Positions 41,221 to 49,812 of a stretch of DNA of 64,000 nt are shown here, piece after piece. Position 1 is the stretch's first letter; every line of letters starts with the position of its first letter. Both the position numbers and the translations under genes were made by a program. A model generated the notes under the pieces. The model made no database searches. It worked only from the letters and a program-made list of their open reading frames with translations, and was not told where the DNA came from. Location: the NCBI GenBank assembly GCA_004292855.1, contig RDXN01000059.1:1-64000 (forward strand), written 5' to 3'. The DNA is from Cytophagales bacterium. GTDB taxonomy: Bacteria; Bacteroidota; Bacteroidia; Cytophagales; Spirosomataceae.

Positions 41221-41330
41221 AAGGATAGGAACGCGGATTAAACGGATTTAGCGGGTCAAAACGGATCTTTTACAAGTAGAAAGAATCTGTTTTAATCCGC
41301 TAAATCCGTTTAATCCGTGTTCCTATCCTT
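41221..41330. repeat. 46-bp inverted repeat before coaX
   Basis: Arms 41221-41266 and 41285-41330 (AAGGATAGGAAC-CGGATTAA type) match with four differences, three of them G/T-wobble. The gap 41138-41394 is otherwise empty except a TTTTTG box near 41366 that likely serves coaX. Confidence 0.88.
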
Positions 41331-41394
41331 TTCTTAAATTTCGTTAATTACCTCCTCATTCCCCATTTTTGCGGCCACTTTTACCGTTACAATC

Positions 41395-42150
41395 ATGAAT
41401 GTTGCCATCGACTGGGGGAACTCGTCGCTCAAGGTGGGCTGGTTTGAGGGGGCCGCACTCGTCCGAACGGGGCAGTTTGCCACCGTTGCCGAACTCGCCG
41501 ATGCCTTAGCTGGATACCCCGCCGAGCGCGGAATTGTATCATCGACGAGCCGACCCGCCGAGGTATTGCAAACCGAACTGGCCGGACTGGGAGTCGTGAA
41601 CTGGCTGTTTCTGGATGGGCAAACACCCGTCCCGATCAGTAAAGAGTACGATACCCCGCATACGCTGGGGGCCGACCGGGTGGCGGCTGCCGTGGGGGCA
41701 CAGGTGCTGTTTCCGGGCGAGGATTGCCTTATTCTGGACCTCGGCACCTGCATCACTGCCGACTGGCTCGCGGGCGGGGGCGTGTTTCGGGGGGGCACCA
41801 TTGCGCCGGGCTTGCAGATGCGGTTACGGGCCATGCACACCTTTACGGCCCGCCTGCCATTGCTCGAACTGGACCGGCAACACCCGCCCGACTGGCCCCG
41901 GCTCGATGCCCGCAACACCCGCGAAGCCATGTGGAGCGGAGCGTTGAACGGAATGCGTTTGGAGCTGGATGGTTATGTAGAAGAATATAGAGTGCGACAC
42001 GCCAACGGGCGGGTGGTGCTGTGTGGGGGCGACGGGCCTTTGTTTGAAAGTCGTCTGAAACCCCCGATATTTGCAGTGCCGCCGTTGGTACTGTGGGGAT
42101 TGAACCGAATATTACACTATAATGTCTCAGAATTATCCGATTGCCCTTAA
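41395..42150 (+). CDS. coaX: type III pantothenate kinase
   Basis: The 251-aa protein has all type III PanK motifs: NVAIDWGNSSLKVGWF (phosphate-binding Asp), the HTLGADRVAAAVGA segment, LILDLGTCITADWL and GGTIAPGLQMRLRAMH. It phosphorylates pantothenate in the first step of coenzyme A synthesis and is usually not inhibited by CoA. It overlaps the next gene by 29 bp; the row coaX - outer membrane protein - lptC is common in Bacteroidota. Confidence 0.95.
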   Translation: MNVAIDWGNSSLKVGWFEGAALVRTGQFATVAELADALAGYPAERGIVSSTSRPAEVLQTELAGLGVVNWLFLDGQTPVPISKEYDTPHTLGADRVAAAVGAQVLFPGEDCLILDLGTCITADWLAGGGVFRGGTIAPGLQMRLRAMHTFTARLPLLELDRQHPPDWPRLDARNTREAMWSGALNGMRLELDGYVEEYRVRHANGRVVLCGGDGPLFESRLKPPIFAVPPLVLWGLNRILHYNVSELSDCP

Positions 42151-43495
42151 AATTGCCCTTCTTTTTGTCTTTATCACCACGCTATCAACCGAACGGGTTC
42201 GCGCACAGGGCTTAGGCAATTCGCCGTATTCGGCACTGGGTCTGGGCGAAACGTACAACCAGGCCAATGCGGCAAACTTTGGTATGGGGGGCGTGGGAAT
42301 AAGTAACGCCAGCCCGTTCTATCTCAATCTGCAAAATCCGGCTTTGCTGGCCCGCAGGGGGCGTTTTACGGCCTTTGAGGTGGGCTTGATTGGCCAGTAT
42401 AAGCCCGATATTCGGCAACTTCGGTCGGGTGTAGAGCAGAGTCAGCGCGATTTTGGGGCAAACCTGAACTATGTGGCTCTGGCGTTCCCGGCCACCTCGC
42501 GCTTGGCTATGTCAATCGGTTTGCGCCCGTTTAGTTATGTCGATTACCAGAGCCGGAGTTACGGACGCGTTCGGCAGAACAACACCAACACTATTTACGA
42601 AACTGAATACACGTATTCGGGCCGGGGTGCCCTCAACAAGGCGTCGTTTGCAACGGGCTACCGAGTTGGTAAAAATATTTATTTGGGGGGCGATTTCTCG
42701 TACTTGTTCGGCAACATCACCAACAACTCCGATGCGCAGGTGCTAATCAACACTACGCCCGATTCCAATCCCGACCCCTCGCAACGGCAACCGCAGGATA
42801 TTGTGGTATCGCGCATCAACCGGGTCAACTATGGCGATCTGATTGTGAAACTGGGGGCCGCATGGCGTCCCAAACTAAGCGAAAACTGGCACCTGAACGT
42901 GGGTGCTACCATCAAACCCGGCACCAACGTTCGGGCGCGGGAAACGGATGTTTACCAGCAGGTTACGATTGGTTCGGGCGACACGGGGGGCGGCTCAAGC
43001 CTGTCTGATGAAGATACCCTTCGGAACAACACGACCTCAAATGTTCGGTTGCCGCAACAACTGAATTTTGGTATTACCCTGGAGCGCACCAACAAGCTGA
43101 CCGTGGGTGTTGATGTGGGGCTACAGCGGTGGTCGCAATACCGGACCGTGAGCGGGCAGCCGGGCAACCTGAGCGATGCCGTTACGCTTGCCGCAGGTCT
43201 TGAATATACCCCTAAAGCAAACTCGACTAAGTATTGGGATTTGGTAACCTACCGGGCCGGTTTTCAGTATAATCAAACGCCTTATGTTGTTGAGGGAAAC
43301 CGTGTTGCCGATGTGAACGGTAGTGTAGGCATCTCATTTCCAATGGGTTCTTACTTCGTTAACTACATGAATATAAGCGCACAAGGAGGGCAACGGGGCG
43401 TGTTGACTGGCTCACAAATTCGTGAACGCTATGTCCGGTTTACGCTCGGCTTCTCGCTAAACGATTTGTGGTTCCGCAGGCCAGTGCTGGATTAA
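42122..43495 (+). CDS. outer membrane beta-barrel protein of the coaX-lptC locus
   Basis: The 457-aa protein has a signal peptide (to about VRAQ, residue 29) and a beta-barrel-like sequence with alternating strands ending VRFTLGFSLNDLWF. The N-terminal pattern NSPYSALGLGETYNQANAA with GMGGVGI and LNLQNPALLA resembles FadL/PorV-like Bacteroidota outer-membrane proteins. It is coupled to coaX by overlap and followed by lptC, so a link to outer-membrane lipid handling is possible. Function unproven. Confidence 0.8.
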   Translation: MSQNYPIALKIALLFVFITTLSTERVRAQGLGNSPYSALGLGETYNQANAANFGMGGVGISNASPFYLNLQNPALLARRGRFTAFEVGLIGQYKPDIRQLRSGVEQSQRDFGANLNYVALAFPATSRLAMSIGLRPFSYVDYQSRSYGRVRQNNTNTIYETEYTYSGRGALNKASFATGYRVGKNIYLGGDFSYLFGNITNNSDAQVLINTTPDSNPDPSQRQPQDIVVSRINRVNYGDLIVKLGAAWRPKLSENWHLNVGATIKPGTNVRARETDVYQQVTIGSGDTGGGSSLSDEDTLRNNTTSNVRLPQQLNFGITLERTNKLTVGVDVGLQRWSQYRTVSGQPGNLSDAVTLAAGLEYTPKANSTKYWDLVTYRAGFQYNQTPYVVEGNRVADVNGSVGISFPMGSYFVNYMNISAQGGQRGVLTGSQIRERYVRFTLGFSLNDLWFRRPVLD

Positions 43496-43497
43496 CG

Positions 43498-44079
43498 ATG
43501 AATGCTTACGCATACGGATGGATGCAGGTTATGAACTACATAGTACGCATTACGCATTACGCATTACTCATTCTGTTGATCGCTTGCGAAGAGCCAAAGG
43601 AAACCAAACGGGCGAGAGCCTATGAGGGGCCAATTGAGGAGATCAACGATGTGAAAATGCTCTACAGCGAGGCTGCTCAACTGCGCGTACGCATGACAAC
43701 CGCCCGGCAGTTACGCTTCCAAAACGACAATCGAAAATACCCCCAGGCAGTTAATATCCTGTTTTTTGGGCCAAATGGCGAGGAGGTGACCACCTTGCGC
43801 TCCGACTCCGGGCGGTACGACAAGGCCAAAGATCTGTACACGGTGATGGGCAACGTGGTCGTGATTAACAAGCAGAAACAGGAGAAGCTCACCACCGATC
43901 AGCTAAACTGGAACCCCCAAACAAAACGGGTATATACCAACCGGCCCGTGTATGTGCAAAGCAAACTCACCGGCGAACGCCTACGCGCCGAGGGTCTCGA
44001 TTCCAATCAGGATTTCACGCAGTACGCGCTCAAGGGCCGTGTTACGGGTGTTTTCAACGTTGAAGGGGGCGGTTTATAG
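43498..44079 (+). CDS. lptC: LPS export protein LptC
   Basis: The protein (193 aa from ATG 43498; 182 from ATG 43531) has one N-terminal lipoprotein-like segment (HYALLILLIACEEP) and an LptC/OstA-like beta-jellyroll: EINDVKMLYSEAAQLRVRM, ILFFGPNGEEVTTLRSDSG, DLYTVMGNVVVIN and LDSNQDFTQYALKGRVTG. LptC passes lipopolysaccharide from LptBFG to LptA. The start of the mature region uses a 7-bp tandem repeat (see 43544-43567). It is probably translated from ATG 43531 or 43498; both precede the lipobox. Confidence 0.85.
   Translation: MNAYAYGWMQVMNYIVRITHYALLILLIACEEPKETKRARAYEGPIEEINDVKMLYSEAAQLRVRMTTARQLRFQNDNRKYPQAVNILFFGPNGEEVTTLRSDSGRYDKAKDLYTVMGNVVVINKQKQEKLTTDQLNWNPQTKRVYTNRPVYVQSKLTGERLRAEGLDSNQDFTQYALKGRVTGVFNVEGGGL
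43544..43567 (+). repeat. heptanucleotide tandem repeat in the lptC signal peptide
   Basis: TACGCAT occurs three times in tandem, followed by TAC. It encodes the RITHYAL part of the lptC export signal. The unit is not a multiple of three, so copy-number change would shift the frame. The same CGCATTACGCAT word lies in the hairpin at 21621-21712. Confidence 0.85.
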
Positions 44080-44085
44080 ATACGA

Positions 44086-44688
44086 TCAATCAAAACTTTC
44101 CGGGCATTGACTTGGGTTCTTGAACCGCTTGGGTTTCGGTGACCGCAACGGGCGTGCTACGCGCTGCAAAAACACGGAATAAGCGAGACTCGGCTGAAAC
44201 CCAATGCCTTCGCCCATTGGCCCGATTGTGCGGAAAAGCCCCAAACTAGCGTCCAATGCATGATTGTGGGCAAAAGCGTGTGATAATCCTACCGAAACGA
44301 AAGTCCCGCTGGCACGCTCATTCCGATTCGGGAATGAAACGTAGCTGTAAGACGATAAGCCAAAAAACATGTCTACAAAAAGGCCCGTGGCATTCTTTTC
44401 GCCAAACCGATAGCTGGGCGATACTCTATACCCAAAGCCTGATGTCTTGGCTGCCCCGGTGGTTTCGGTTCGGATGTACGTCCAAATAGCCATATCCGGT
44501 TTATGGATCATGAACACCCGCCCGAGCGTGATCGTAACTGGGGCATGAAGAGCAGGCGATGGGTGTTCCCGAAAGGGGAGTAACACATTCTGCACACCGC
44601 TGCCTACGCTGATTCCCCAGCGATCTTTTTGAGCAAATAGAGGATGAGCCAGAAGCAACGGTAAAAGCAGGAGTAGAGGTCGGTTCAT
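44086..44688 (-). CDS. exported outer-membrane-barrel-like protein
   Basis: The 200-aa protein has a signal peptide (MNRPLLLLLPLLLAHPLFAQ) and alternating strands typical of a small beta-barrel (WGISVGSGVQNVLLPF; GFGYRVSPSYRF; TFVSVGLSHAFAHNH). A basic tail follows (PLRSPKPKRFKNPSQ). It converges with lptC, 6 bp apart. I recognise no family. Confidence 0.65.
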   Translation of the reverse strand: MNRPLLLLLPLLLAHPLFAQKDRWGISVGSGVQNVLLPFREHPSPALHAPVTITLGRVFMIHKPDMAIWTYIRTETTGAAKTSGFGYRVSPSYRFGEKNATGLFVDMFFGLSSYSYVSFPNRNERASGTFVSVGLSHAFAHNHALDASLGLFRTIGPMGEGIGFQPSLAYSVFLQRVARPLRSPKPKRFKNPSQCPESFD

Positions 44689-44820
44689 GAGTGAGGAAAG
44701 CGTTTACTTGCTAAACGGATGACTCGTTATTCCTGTATAAAAATGGGTAGACAACGTACGATTTTACCCTCTGGTAGTTGCAAGCCTTTTGCGATCACGT
44801 AAATTTTATAATCTTCATCT

Positions 44821-47800
44821 ATGTACAAACTGTACTTGTTTGTTGCTGTTGGCCTGTCAGTGCTTACGGCGCAGGCGCAACCCCTCAATTCTGCCGTAAC
44901 GGGGCAACTAAAAGCCCGCTCTATTGGCCCCGCTGTGATGTCGGGCCGAATCACGGCCATCGATGCCGTGGTAAGCAACCCCGACGTTGTCTACGCGGGG
45001 GCTGCGTCGGGCGGGGTTTGGAAATCGGAGAACGGTGGCACGTCGTGGAAGCCGGTTTTCGATGATCAATCCAACATCAACATTGGTTCTATTGCCGTTC
45101 AGCAAAGTAACCCGAGCGTGGTGTGGGTCGGCACGGGCGAGGGTAACCCCCGTAACTCGGTCAACATGGGCAACGGTATCTACAAGTCTATCGACGGGGG
45201 CCGGACATGGCAGCGCATGGGCCTCGAAAAAACGCTGAACATTCACCGGATTCTGATCGACCCGACCAATCCCAATACCGTGTATGCAGGCGTGATTGGC
45301 TACCCGTTTGGCGAACACCCGGAGCGGGGCGTTTTCAAGACTACCGACGGCGGAGTGACTTGGCAACGAGTGTTGTTTACGAACGAAAAGTCGGGGGTGG
45401 GCGAGATGATTATGGACCCCAGCAACCCGCAGCACCTGATTGTGGCCATGTGGCAACACCGCCGGACGAGCCACGATTTTACATCGGGCGGGCCGGGGTC
45501 GGGCCTGTACGTGACCTACGACGGAGGCAAAACCTGGGCCAAGAAAACCGACAAACATGGCCTGCCTGCGGGCGATTTCGGGCGGTTGGGATTAGCCATC
45601 AGCCGGTCGATGCCGGGCCGGGTGTACGCGCTGGTTGAGGCCCAGAAAAACGGTATGTACCGCTCCGACGATGGCGGTGAGACCTGGACGAAGGTGACGG
45701 AAGAAGCGGGCGTCGTGACGAATCGGCCGTTTTATTTCAACGAAATTTATGTGGACCCCAAAAACGAAAACCGGGTCTACATGATCTATCAGCCCATTGC
45801 GGTGTCGGAAGATGGCGGCAAAACCTTCAAGACCATCGCCACCACGGAGCAGGTTCACGCCGATCATCACGCGCTCTGGATTCACCCCGACAACCCGAAT
45901 CTGATCTACAACGGTAACGACGGGGGTGTAGCGATCAGTCGCGACCGGGGGCGCACGTGGTCGTTTGCACATGGCATCCCCGCTGGGCAATATTACCACG
46001 TGAGCGTCGACAATGAGCAACCCTACAACGTGTATGGCGGTTTGCAGGACAACGGCTCGTGGGCGGGACCGGCCTATTCGTACACCGAAGGCGGGCTGAA
46101 AAACTATTTCTGGCAGGTAGTGCTCTACGGCGATGGGTTCGACGTGCAGCCCGACCCAACCGATGCCCGCTACGGGTACGCCATGTCGCAGGGGGGCAAT
46201 TTGGCCCGCTACGACCGGCAAACGGGTCGCTCGGTATTTTCGAAGCCCATTGCGCCCGACCTGAATACTAAACTGCGCTTTAACTGGAATGCAGCTCTCG
46301 CGCTCGATCCGCACGACAAGGCGGCTCTGTATTACGGCAGTCAGTTTGTGCATCGCTCCACCGACCGGGGTATGACCTGGGAAACGATCAGCCCCGACCT
46401 GACCCGCAACGACCCCACCCAACAACGGCAGGATCAAAGCGGTGGCCTAACGCTCGACATTACCTCGGCGGAGAACCACAACACCCTGCTCACGCTGGCT
46501 CCAAGTCTGCTCGACAAGAATGTGGTGTGGGCAGGCACTGATGATGGCAACGTGCAACTGACCCGCGACGGGGGCAAAACCTGGACCAACCTCCGCGACC
46601 GTCTGCCGGGTTTGCCTGCTCAGGCCTGGATTCCGCAGATCACAGCAAGCCGGTACAAAGTGGGCGAAGCCTTTGTAGTAGCCAACAACTACCGGAATGG
46701 GCTGGATTTCGCGCCGTACATCTACCGCACCGCCGACTACGGCCAAACCTGGACGCGCCTGCTCGACGCCGACGACGTGCGGGGTTACGCGCTCTGCTTC
46801 GTGCAGGACCCCGCCGAACCGCGCCTGTGCTGGGCTGGTACGGAACATGGTTTGTGGGTGAGCATCGACGAGGGCCAAACCTGGACCCAATGGAAAGCCG
46901 GGATGCCGAGTGTGCCGGTGATGGATTTGGTCGTGCAGGAGCGCGAGGCCGACCTGGTGATCGGCACGTTCGGGCGGGCCATTTACGTGCTCGATGACCT
47001 CCGGCCCCTGCGTCAATTGGCGCGGGCGGGTGGCCTAGGTACCCTCGACAAGCCCGTTGCCGCGTTTGCCCCCGCCGATGCGTTTCTGGCAAACTACCGG
47101 AATCCGGTGGGCTACATGAACGAGACCGACGACATCTATCAGGGCCAAAACCGGCCACAGGGAGCTATTTTGACCTATTACCTGAAACCAAAAGCGTCGG
47201 TAACCTCCGTCATGCCCGCAGTAGCCAGCGCGCCCACGGGCAACCGCCGGGGCAACCGCGCTGCCCCCAAACCCGCAGAAACGCCATCGACTAACACACC
47301 CACCGCTGGGGTTGCAGCGGGAACCGTTACCAAAACAACCGATGAGGGCGCACCAGCACCGCTGGCAGATGCAGCTTCGTCGGTGGCGAGCACGAGCGGA
47401 ACCAACGCGAACCGCCCAAAGGCCGACACCGTAATGGTGCGGGTTTATGACGATGCGGGCAAACTGGTACGCACGCTCCGCCAACTGCCCGACACGACTA
47501 TGGGCATGCAGCGTATCACCTGGAACCTGACCGAACGCGGCCCCCGCACGCCCGGCACGCCCAAGCCACGCAACCCTGACGCTGAATCAAGTGGTGGGGG
47601 TGGATTCTTCGGTGGGGGAGGGGCCTCCGTGTTGCCGGGACGATACAAGCTCGTGGTGGCCTACGCCGGTGGCCGCGACTCGACCTACGTGCAGGTCCAA
47701 CCCGACCCACGAGTGCCCTATCAGGCCGAGGCTGTCGCTGCCCGTAAAACCCTGCTCGAACGCATCAACAAGGTTCAGGCCCAACTCACCGATGCCACCG

Positions 47801-48204
47801 ACCGACTTGCCGACGCCCAAACCGACACCGATTTGTTGCTGGGTCAGTATAAGGAGCGAACCGGAAAAGACGTCGACGCCCTCCGCAAGTCGACCAAGAC
47901 CGTGCAGGACTCGATCAAGGTCCAGCGCGAGCGCATCATCGGGAAACGGATGGAGAAACAAGGCTATGGGCGACCATCGAACTTGACTCCGCTCGCCAAA
48001 TTGCTCGAAGCTCGGCAATACGTTTCAGGCCGACCGGGTATGCCCACCGCCACCGAAACGCGGCTCGTAGAACAGGCCGAACAGCTTGGACGGGCGGCAT
48101 TGGAGCAGGTCAATGGCTTCTTCCGAACCCAATGGACCCCGTTCCGCCAACAAGCCGAACCCAAACCGCAATCGGTTTTGCGGGAGTTAGCGGAGGGAAA
48201 GTAG
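44821..48204 (+). CDS. large secreted BNR/sortilin-like beta-propeller protein
   Basis: The 1127-aa protein has a signal peptide (MYKLYLFVAVGLSV to TAQAQ) and many BNR/Asp-box repeats (SENGGTSWKPV, SIDGGRTWQRM, TTDGGVTWQR, SDDGGETWTKV, SRDRGRTWSF, TRDGGKTWTNL, SIDEGQTWTQ), giving two linked propellers up to about residue 720. A Ser/Thr/Pro/Ala-rich linker (about 790-870) follows, then a FlgD-like strand region (VMVRVYDDAGKLVRTLRQLP) and a C-terminal helical bundle. Proteins of this shape in Bacteroidota are called sialidase- or glycosyl-hydrolase-like but have no proven activity. No catalytic sialidase set is seen. Confidence 0.88.
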   Translation: MYKLYLFVAVGLSVLTAQAQPLNSAVTGQLKARSIGPAVMSGRITAIDAVVSNPDVVYAGAASGGVWKSENGGTSWKPVFDDQSNINIGSIAVQQSNPSVVWVGTGEGNPRNSVNMGNGIYKSIDGGRTWQRMGLEKTLNIHRILIDPTNPNTVYAGVIGYPFGEHPERGVFKTTDGGVTWQRVLFTNEKSGVGEMIMDPSNPQHLIVAMWQHRRTSHDFTSGGPGSGLYVTYDGGKTWAKKTDKHGLPAGDFGRLGLAISRSMPGRVYALVEAQKNGMYRSDDGGETWTKVTEEAGVVTNRPFYFNEIYVDPKNENRVYMIYQPIAVSEDGGKTFKTIATTEQVHADHHALWIHPDNPNLIYNGNDGGVAISRDRGRTWSFAHGIPAGQYYHVSVDNEQPYNVYGGLQDNGSWAGPAYSYTEGGLKNYFWQVVLYGDGFDVQPDPTDARYGYAMSQGGNLARYDRQTGRSVFSKPIAPDLNTKLRFNWNAALALDPHDKAALYYGSQFVHRSTDRGMTWETISPDLTRNDPTQQRQDQSGGLTLDITSAENHNTLLTLAPSLLDKNVVWAGTDDGNVQLTRDGGKTWTNLRDRLPGLPAQAWIPQITASRYKVGEAFVVANNYRNGLDFAPYIYRTADYGQTWTRLLDADDVRGYALCFVQDPAEPRLCWAGTEHGLWVSIDEGQTWTQWKAGMPSVPVMDLVVQEREADLVIGTFGRAIYVLDDLRPLRQLARAGGLGTLDKPVAAFAPADAFLANYRNPVGYMNETDDIYQGQNRPQGAILTYYLKPKASVTSVMPAVASAPTGNRRGNRAAPKPAETPSTNTPTAGVAAGTVTKTTDEGAPAPLADAASSVASTSGTNANRPKADTVMVRVYDDAGKLVRTLRQLPDTTMGMQRITWNLTERGPRTPGTPKPRNPDAESSGGGGFFGGGGASVLPGRYKLVVAYAGGRDSTYVQVQPDPRVPYQAEAVAARKTLLERINKVQAQLTDATDRLADAQTDTDLLLGQYKERTGKDVDALRKSTKTVQDSIKVQRERIIGKRMEKQGYGRPSNLTPLAKLLEARQYVSGRPGMPTATETRLVEQAEQLGRAALEQVNGFFRTQWTPFRQQAEPKPQSVLRELAEGK

Positions 48205-48212
48205 ACCCCTAG

Positions 48213-48375
48213 CCCCATCGGGGCGGCATGTCAATAGAAACGATTCGCCCATGAATATTGGTAAAGCCCCGGCGGGGCGATATGTGAAAAGGGTAACCCT
48301 CAAACATATCGCCCCGCCGGGGCTTTGCTTGCGCTTGGACACGTCATTCTCTATTGACATGCCACCCCGATGGGG
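48213..48375. repeat. nested inverted repeats
   Basis: An outer pair (48213-48237 and 48351-48375, core CCCATCGGGG and GGCATGTCAATAG, one difference) encloses an inner perfect 23-bp pair (48263-48285 and 48304-48326, core GCCCCGGCGGGGCGATATGT). It ends the BNR gene and lies before the transglycosylase stop. Confidence 0.9.
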
Positions 48376-48406
48376 TTTGACCGCAAAGGAGAAATCACAA
48401 ATCCGT

Positions 48407-48931
48407 CTACGCCTTCACCAAAAACGACGAATAATCATTGGGGCGGGAGAGCATCTCCTTGTAAACCAGTACTCTATATAAATAATACTGCGTTTCGCGG
48501 GGGAGCCGCATACTGTAATAATTCGCCTGCGACTGCCGACGAAGCTGGTTCTTGATGTAGCCCGGCCCCACGTTGTAAGCAGCCGCTACGAGCGACCATG
48601 AACCAAATTGATTGTAGAGTTGGCGAAGGTACCGGCAAGCTGCCTCGGTGGCTTTGCGGGTGTTGAAACGTTCGTCGGTTTTACCATTGACCCGCAGGCC
48701 GAGATCGCGGGCGGTGCCGGGTATCAGTTGCCAGTACCCACCAGCCCCCTTGGGCGAAATGGCTTTCGGGTTCAGGCCGCTTTCGGCGAGGGGTATGTAC
48801 CGGAAATCGGGCGGGATGTTGTGTTTTTCGAGAATTTCATCAACGACTAGGAAGAAATCGTCGGCACGTTTTTGTAAGCCGTCAATCTTGGGGGGAGTCC
48901 GGCGAAACAAGGTAAACACGCTTGAATTCAA
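48407..48931 (-). CDS. lytic transglycosylase (SLT domain) without visible signal peptide
   Basis: The 174-aa protein is a lysozyme-like SLT domain: catalytic Glu in YIPLAESGLNPKAISPKGAG, GYWQLIPGTARDLGL, ACRYLRQLYNQFG and VAAAYNVGPGYIKNQ. Such enzymes cut peptidoglycan in the periplasm. The longest frame begins at TTG 48931, with a TAA three codons before it, and has no signal peptide. Either the start is mis-set, the 5' end has been lost, or export is by other means. The TTG lies in the palindrome CTTGAATTCAAG. Confidence 0.85.
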   Translation of the reverse strand: MNSSVFTLFRRTPPKIDGLQKRADDFFLVVDEILEKHNIPPDFRYIPLAESGLNPKAISPKGAGGYWQLIPGTARDLGLRVNGKTDERFNTRKATEAACRYLRQLYNQFGSWSLVAAAYNVGPGYIKNQLRRQSQANYYSMRLPRETQYYLYRVLVYKEMLSRPNDYSSFLVKA

Positions 48932-48950
48932 GGAGTGTTACCTAAATAGT

Positions 48951-49625
48951 TCACTCACCTATTCGATCGCTCAATGTGAGCCGTTCGACACCCGCGCCCA
49001 CAAGCTCTTCCATTTGGGCTTGCGTGGCTCCATCAACCACGATTTTTACACCCACCGCCGAGGGCACGAGTTGTCGGAAGGCCAATGCTTTTTCGAGTGA
49101 AAAGGGGGTGGGTATTGATCCCGTGGCGTTTTTCAGGAAGTCGGCCCCAGCGTCGGCGGCAGTTTTAATCATCCGGGCCAGAAGCGATCCGTCGTTACGC
49201 GGACCGTCGCCACGGTCATCGGTTAGCAGCGACGATTCCAGAATGACTGTGAGGGGCTTCTCCTGCGCGTGGGCCACGGCCACCAACTTAACTAACTCGA
49301 TTTTGAGCCAAACCGACGTGGGCGAGAACAGGGCCGACGTGTTTAGCACGACCTCAACCTCGCTCGCTCCGTCTTTCAGGGCTAGTTCTAACTCCAGTTG
49401 CTTTACTTCGGTGCGGCCATACCCGAAGGGGTAGCCGATCACCGCCGACAGGCTTGCCGGGTGGTTATCGCCCATCTCGCGACGCCACTTCTTGACCCAG
49501 AACGGGGCTACCGTCAGGCCCGCCATGCCGAGTTGGGTGATCTCGTCAAGTGCCTCGTACTGTTCGTTAATGCGCACGTCGGGCCGGAGCAGAGCGCGTT
49601 CGATGTAGGGAAATAAGTGGTTCAA
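48951..49625 (-). CDS. divergent DeoC-like aldolase
   Basis: The 224-aa protein keeps the DeoC frame: ALLRPDVRINEQYEALDE, EVEVVLNTSALFS, the Schiff-base Lys in ADFLKNATGSIPTPFSLEKA and VGVKIVVDGATQAQM with the second Lys. The Asp of VINIG is replaced by Glu-Val (EVEVVLN). Its substrate may differ from deoxyribose phosphate. The start is TTG 49625, right at the edge of a GTTTCA repeat cluster whose TGA precedes it in frame. It overlaps no other gene and follows the direction of the transglycosylase. Confidence 0.8.
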   Translation of the reverse strand: MNHLFPYIERALLRPDVRINEQYEALDEITQLGMAGLTVAPFWVKKWRREMGDNHPASLSAVIGYPFGYGRTEVKQLELELALKDGASEVEVVLNTSALFSPTSVWLKIELVKLVAVAHAQEKPLTVILESSLLTDDRGDGPRNDGSLLARMIKTAADAGADFLKNATGSIPTPFSLEKALAFRQLVPSAVGVKIVVDGATQAQMEELVGAGVERLTLSDRIGE

Positions 49626-49628
49626 GAT

Positions 49629-49790
49629 GTTTCAGGTTTCAATGCCTTCGGCTGTTTCAGGTTTCAACGCTACGCTGTTTCAATTAGTTACAAGCCGGAA
49701 ATTTAGATCGAACATAGAAGCTGAAGCCTGAAACAGCGTAGCCTTGAAACGCCGAAGGCCTTGAAACCTGAAACAGCGTAGCCTTGAAAC
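49629..49790. repeat. GTTTCA repeat cluster 3
   Basis: GTTTCAGGTTTCA words with GCCTTCGGC and CGCTACGCT spacers on the left, and inverse CCTGAAACAGCGTAGC words on the right. Same family as 10224-10386 and 20593-20819. It lies between the divergent DeoC-like gene and a small membrane gene. Confidence 0.85.
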
Positions 49791-49800
49791 TCCAAACACC

Positions 49801-49808
49801 TACTTTTG
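49801..49808 (+). promoter_or_regulatory. TAnnTTTG box before the 78-aa membrane gene
   Basis: TACTTTTG lies 4 bp before ATG 49813, so the transcript can have almost no leader. Confidence 0.55.
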
Positions 49809-49812
49809 TTGC

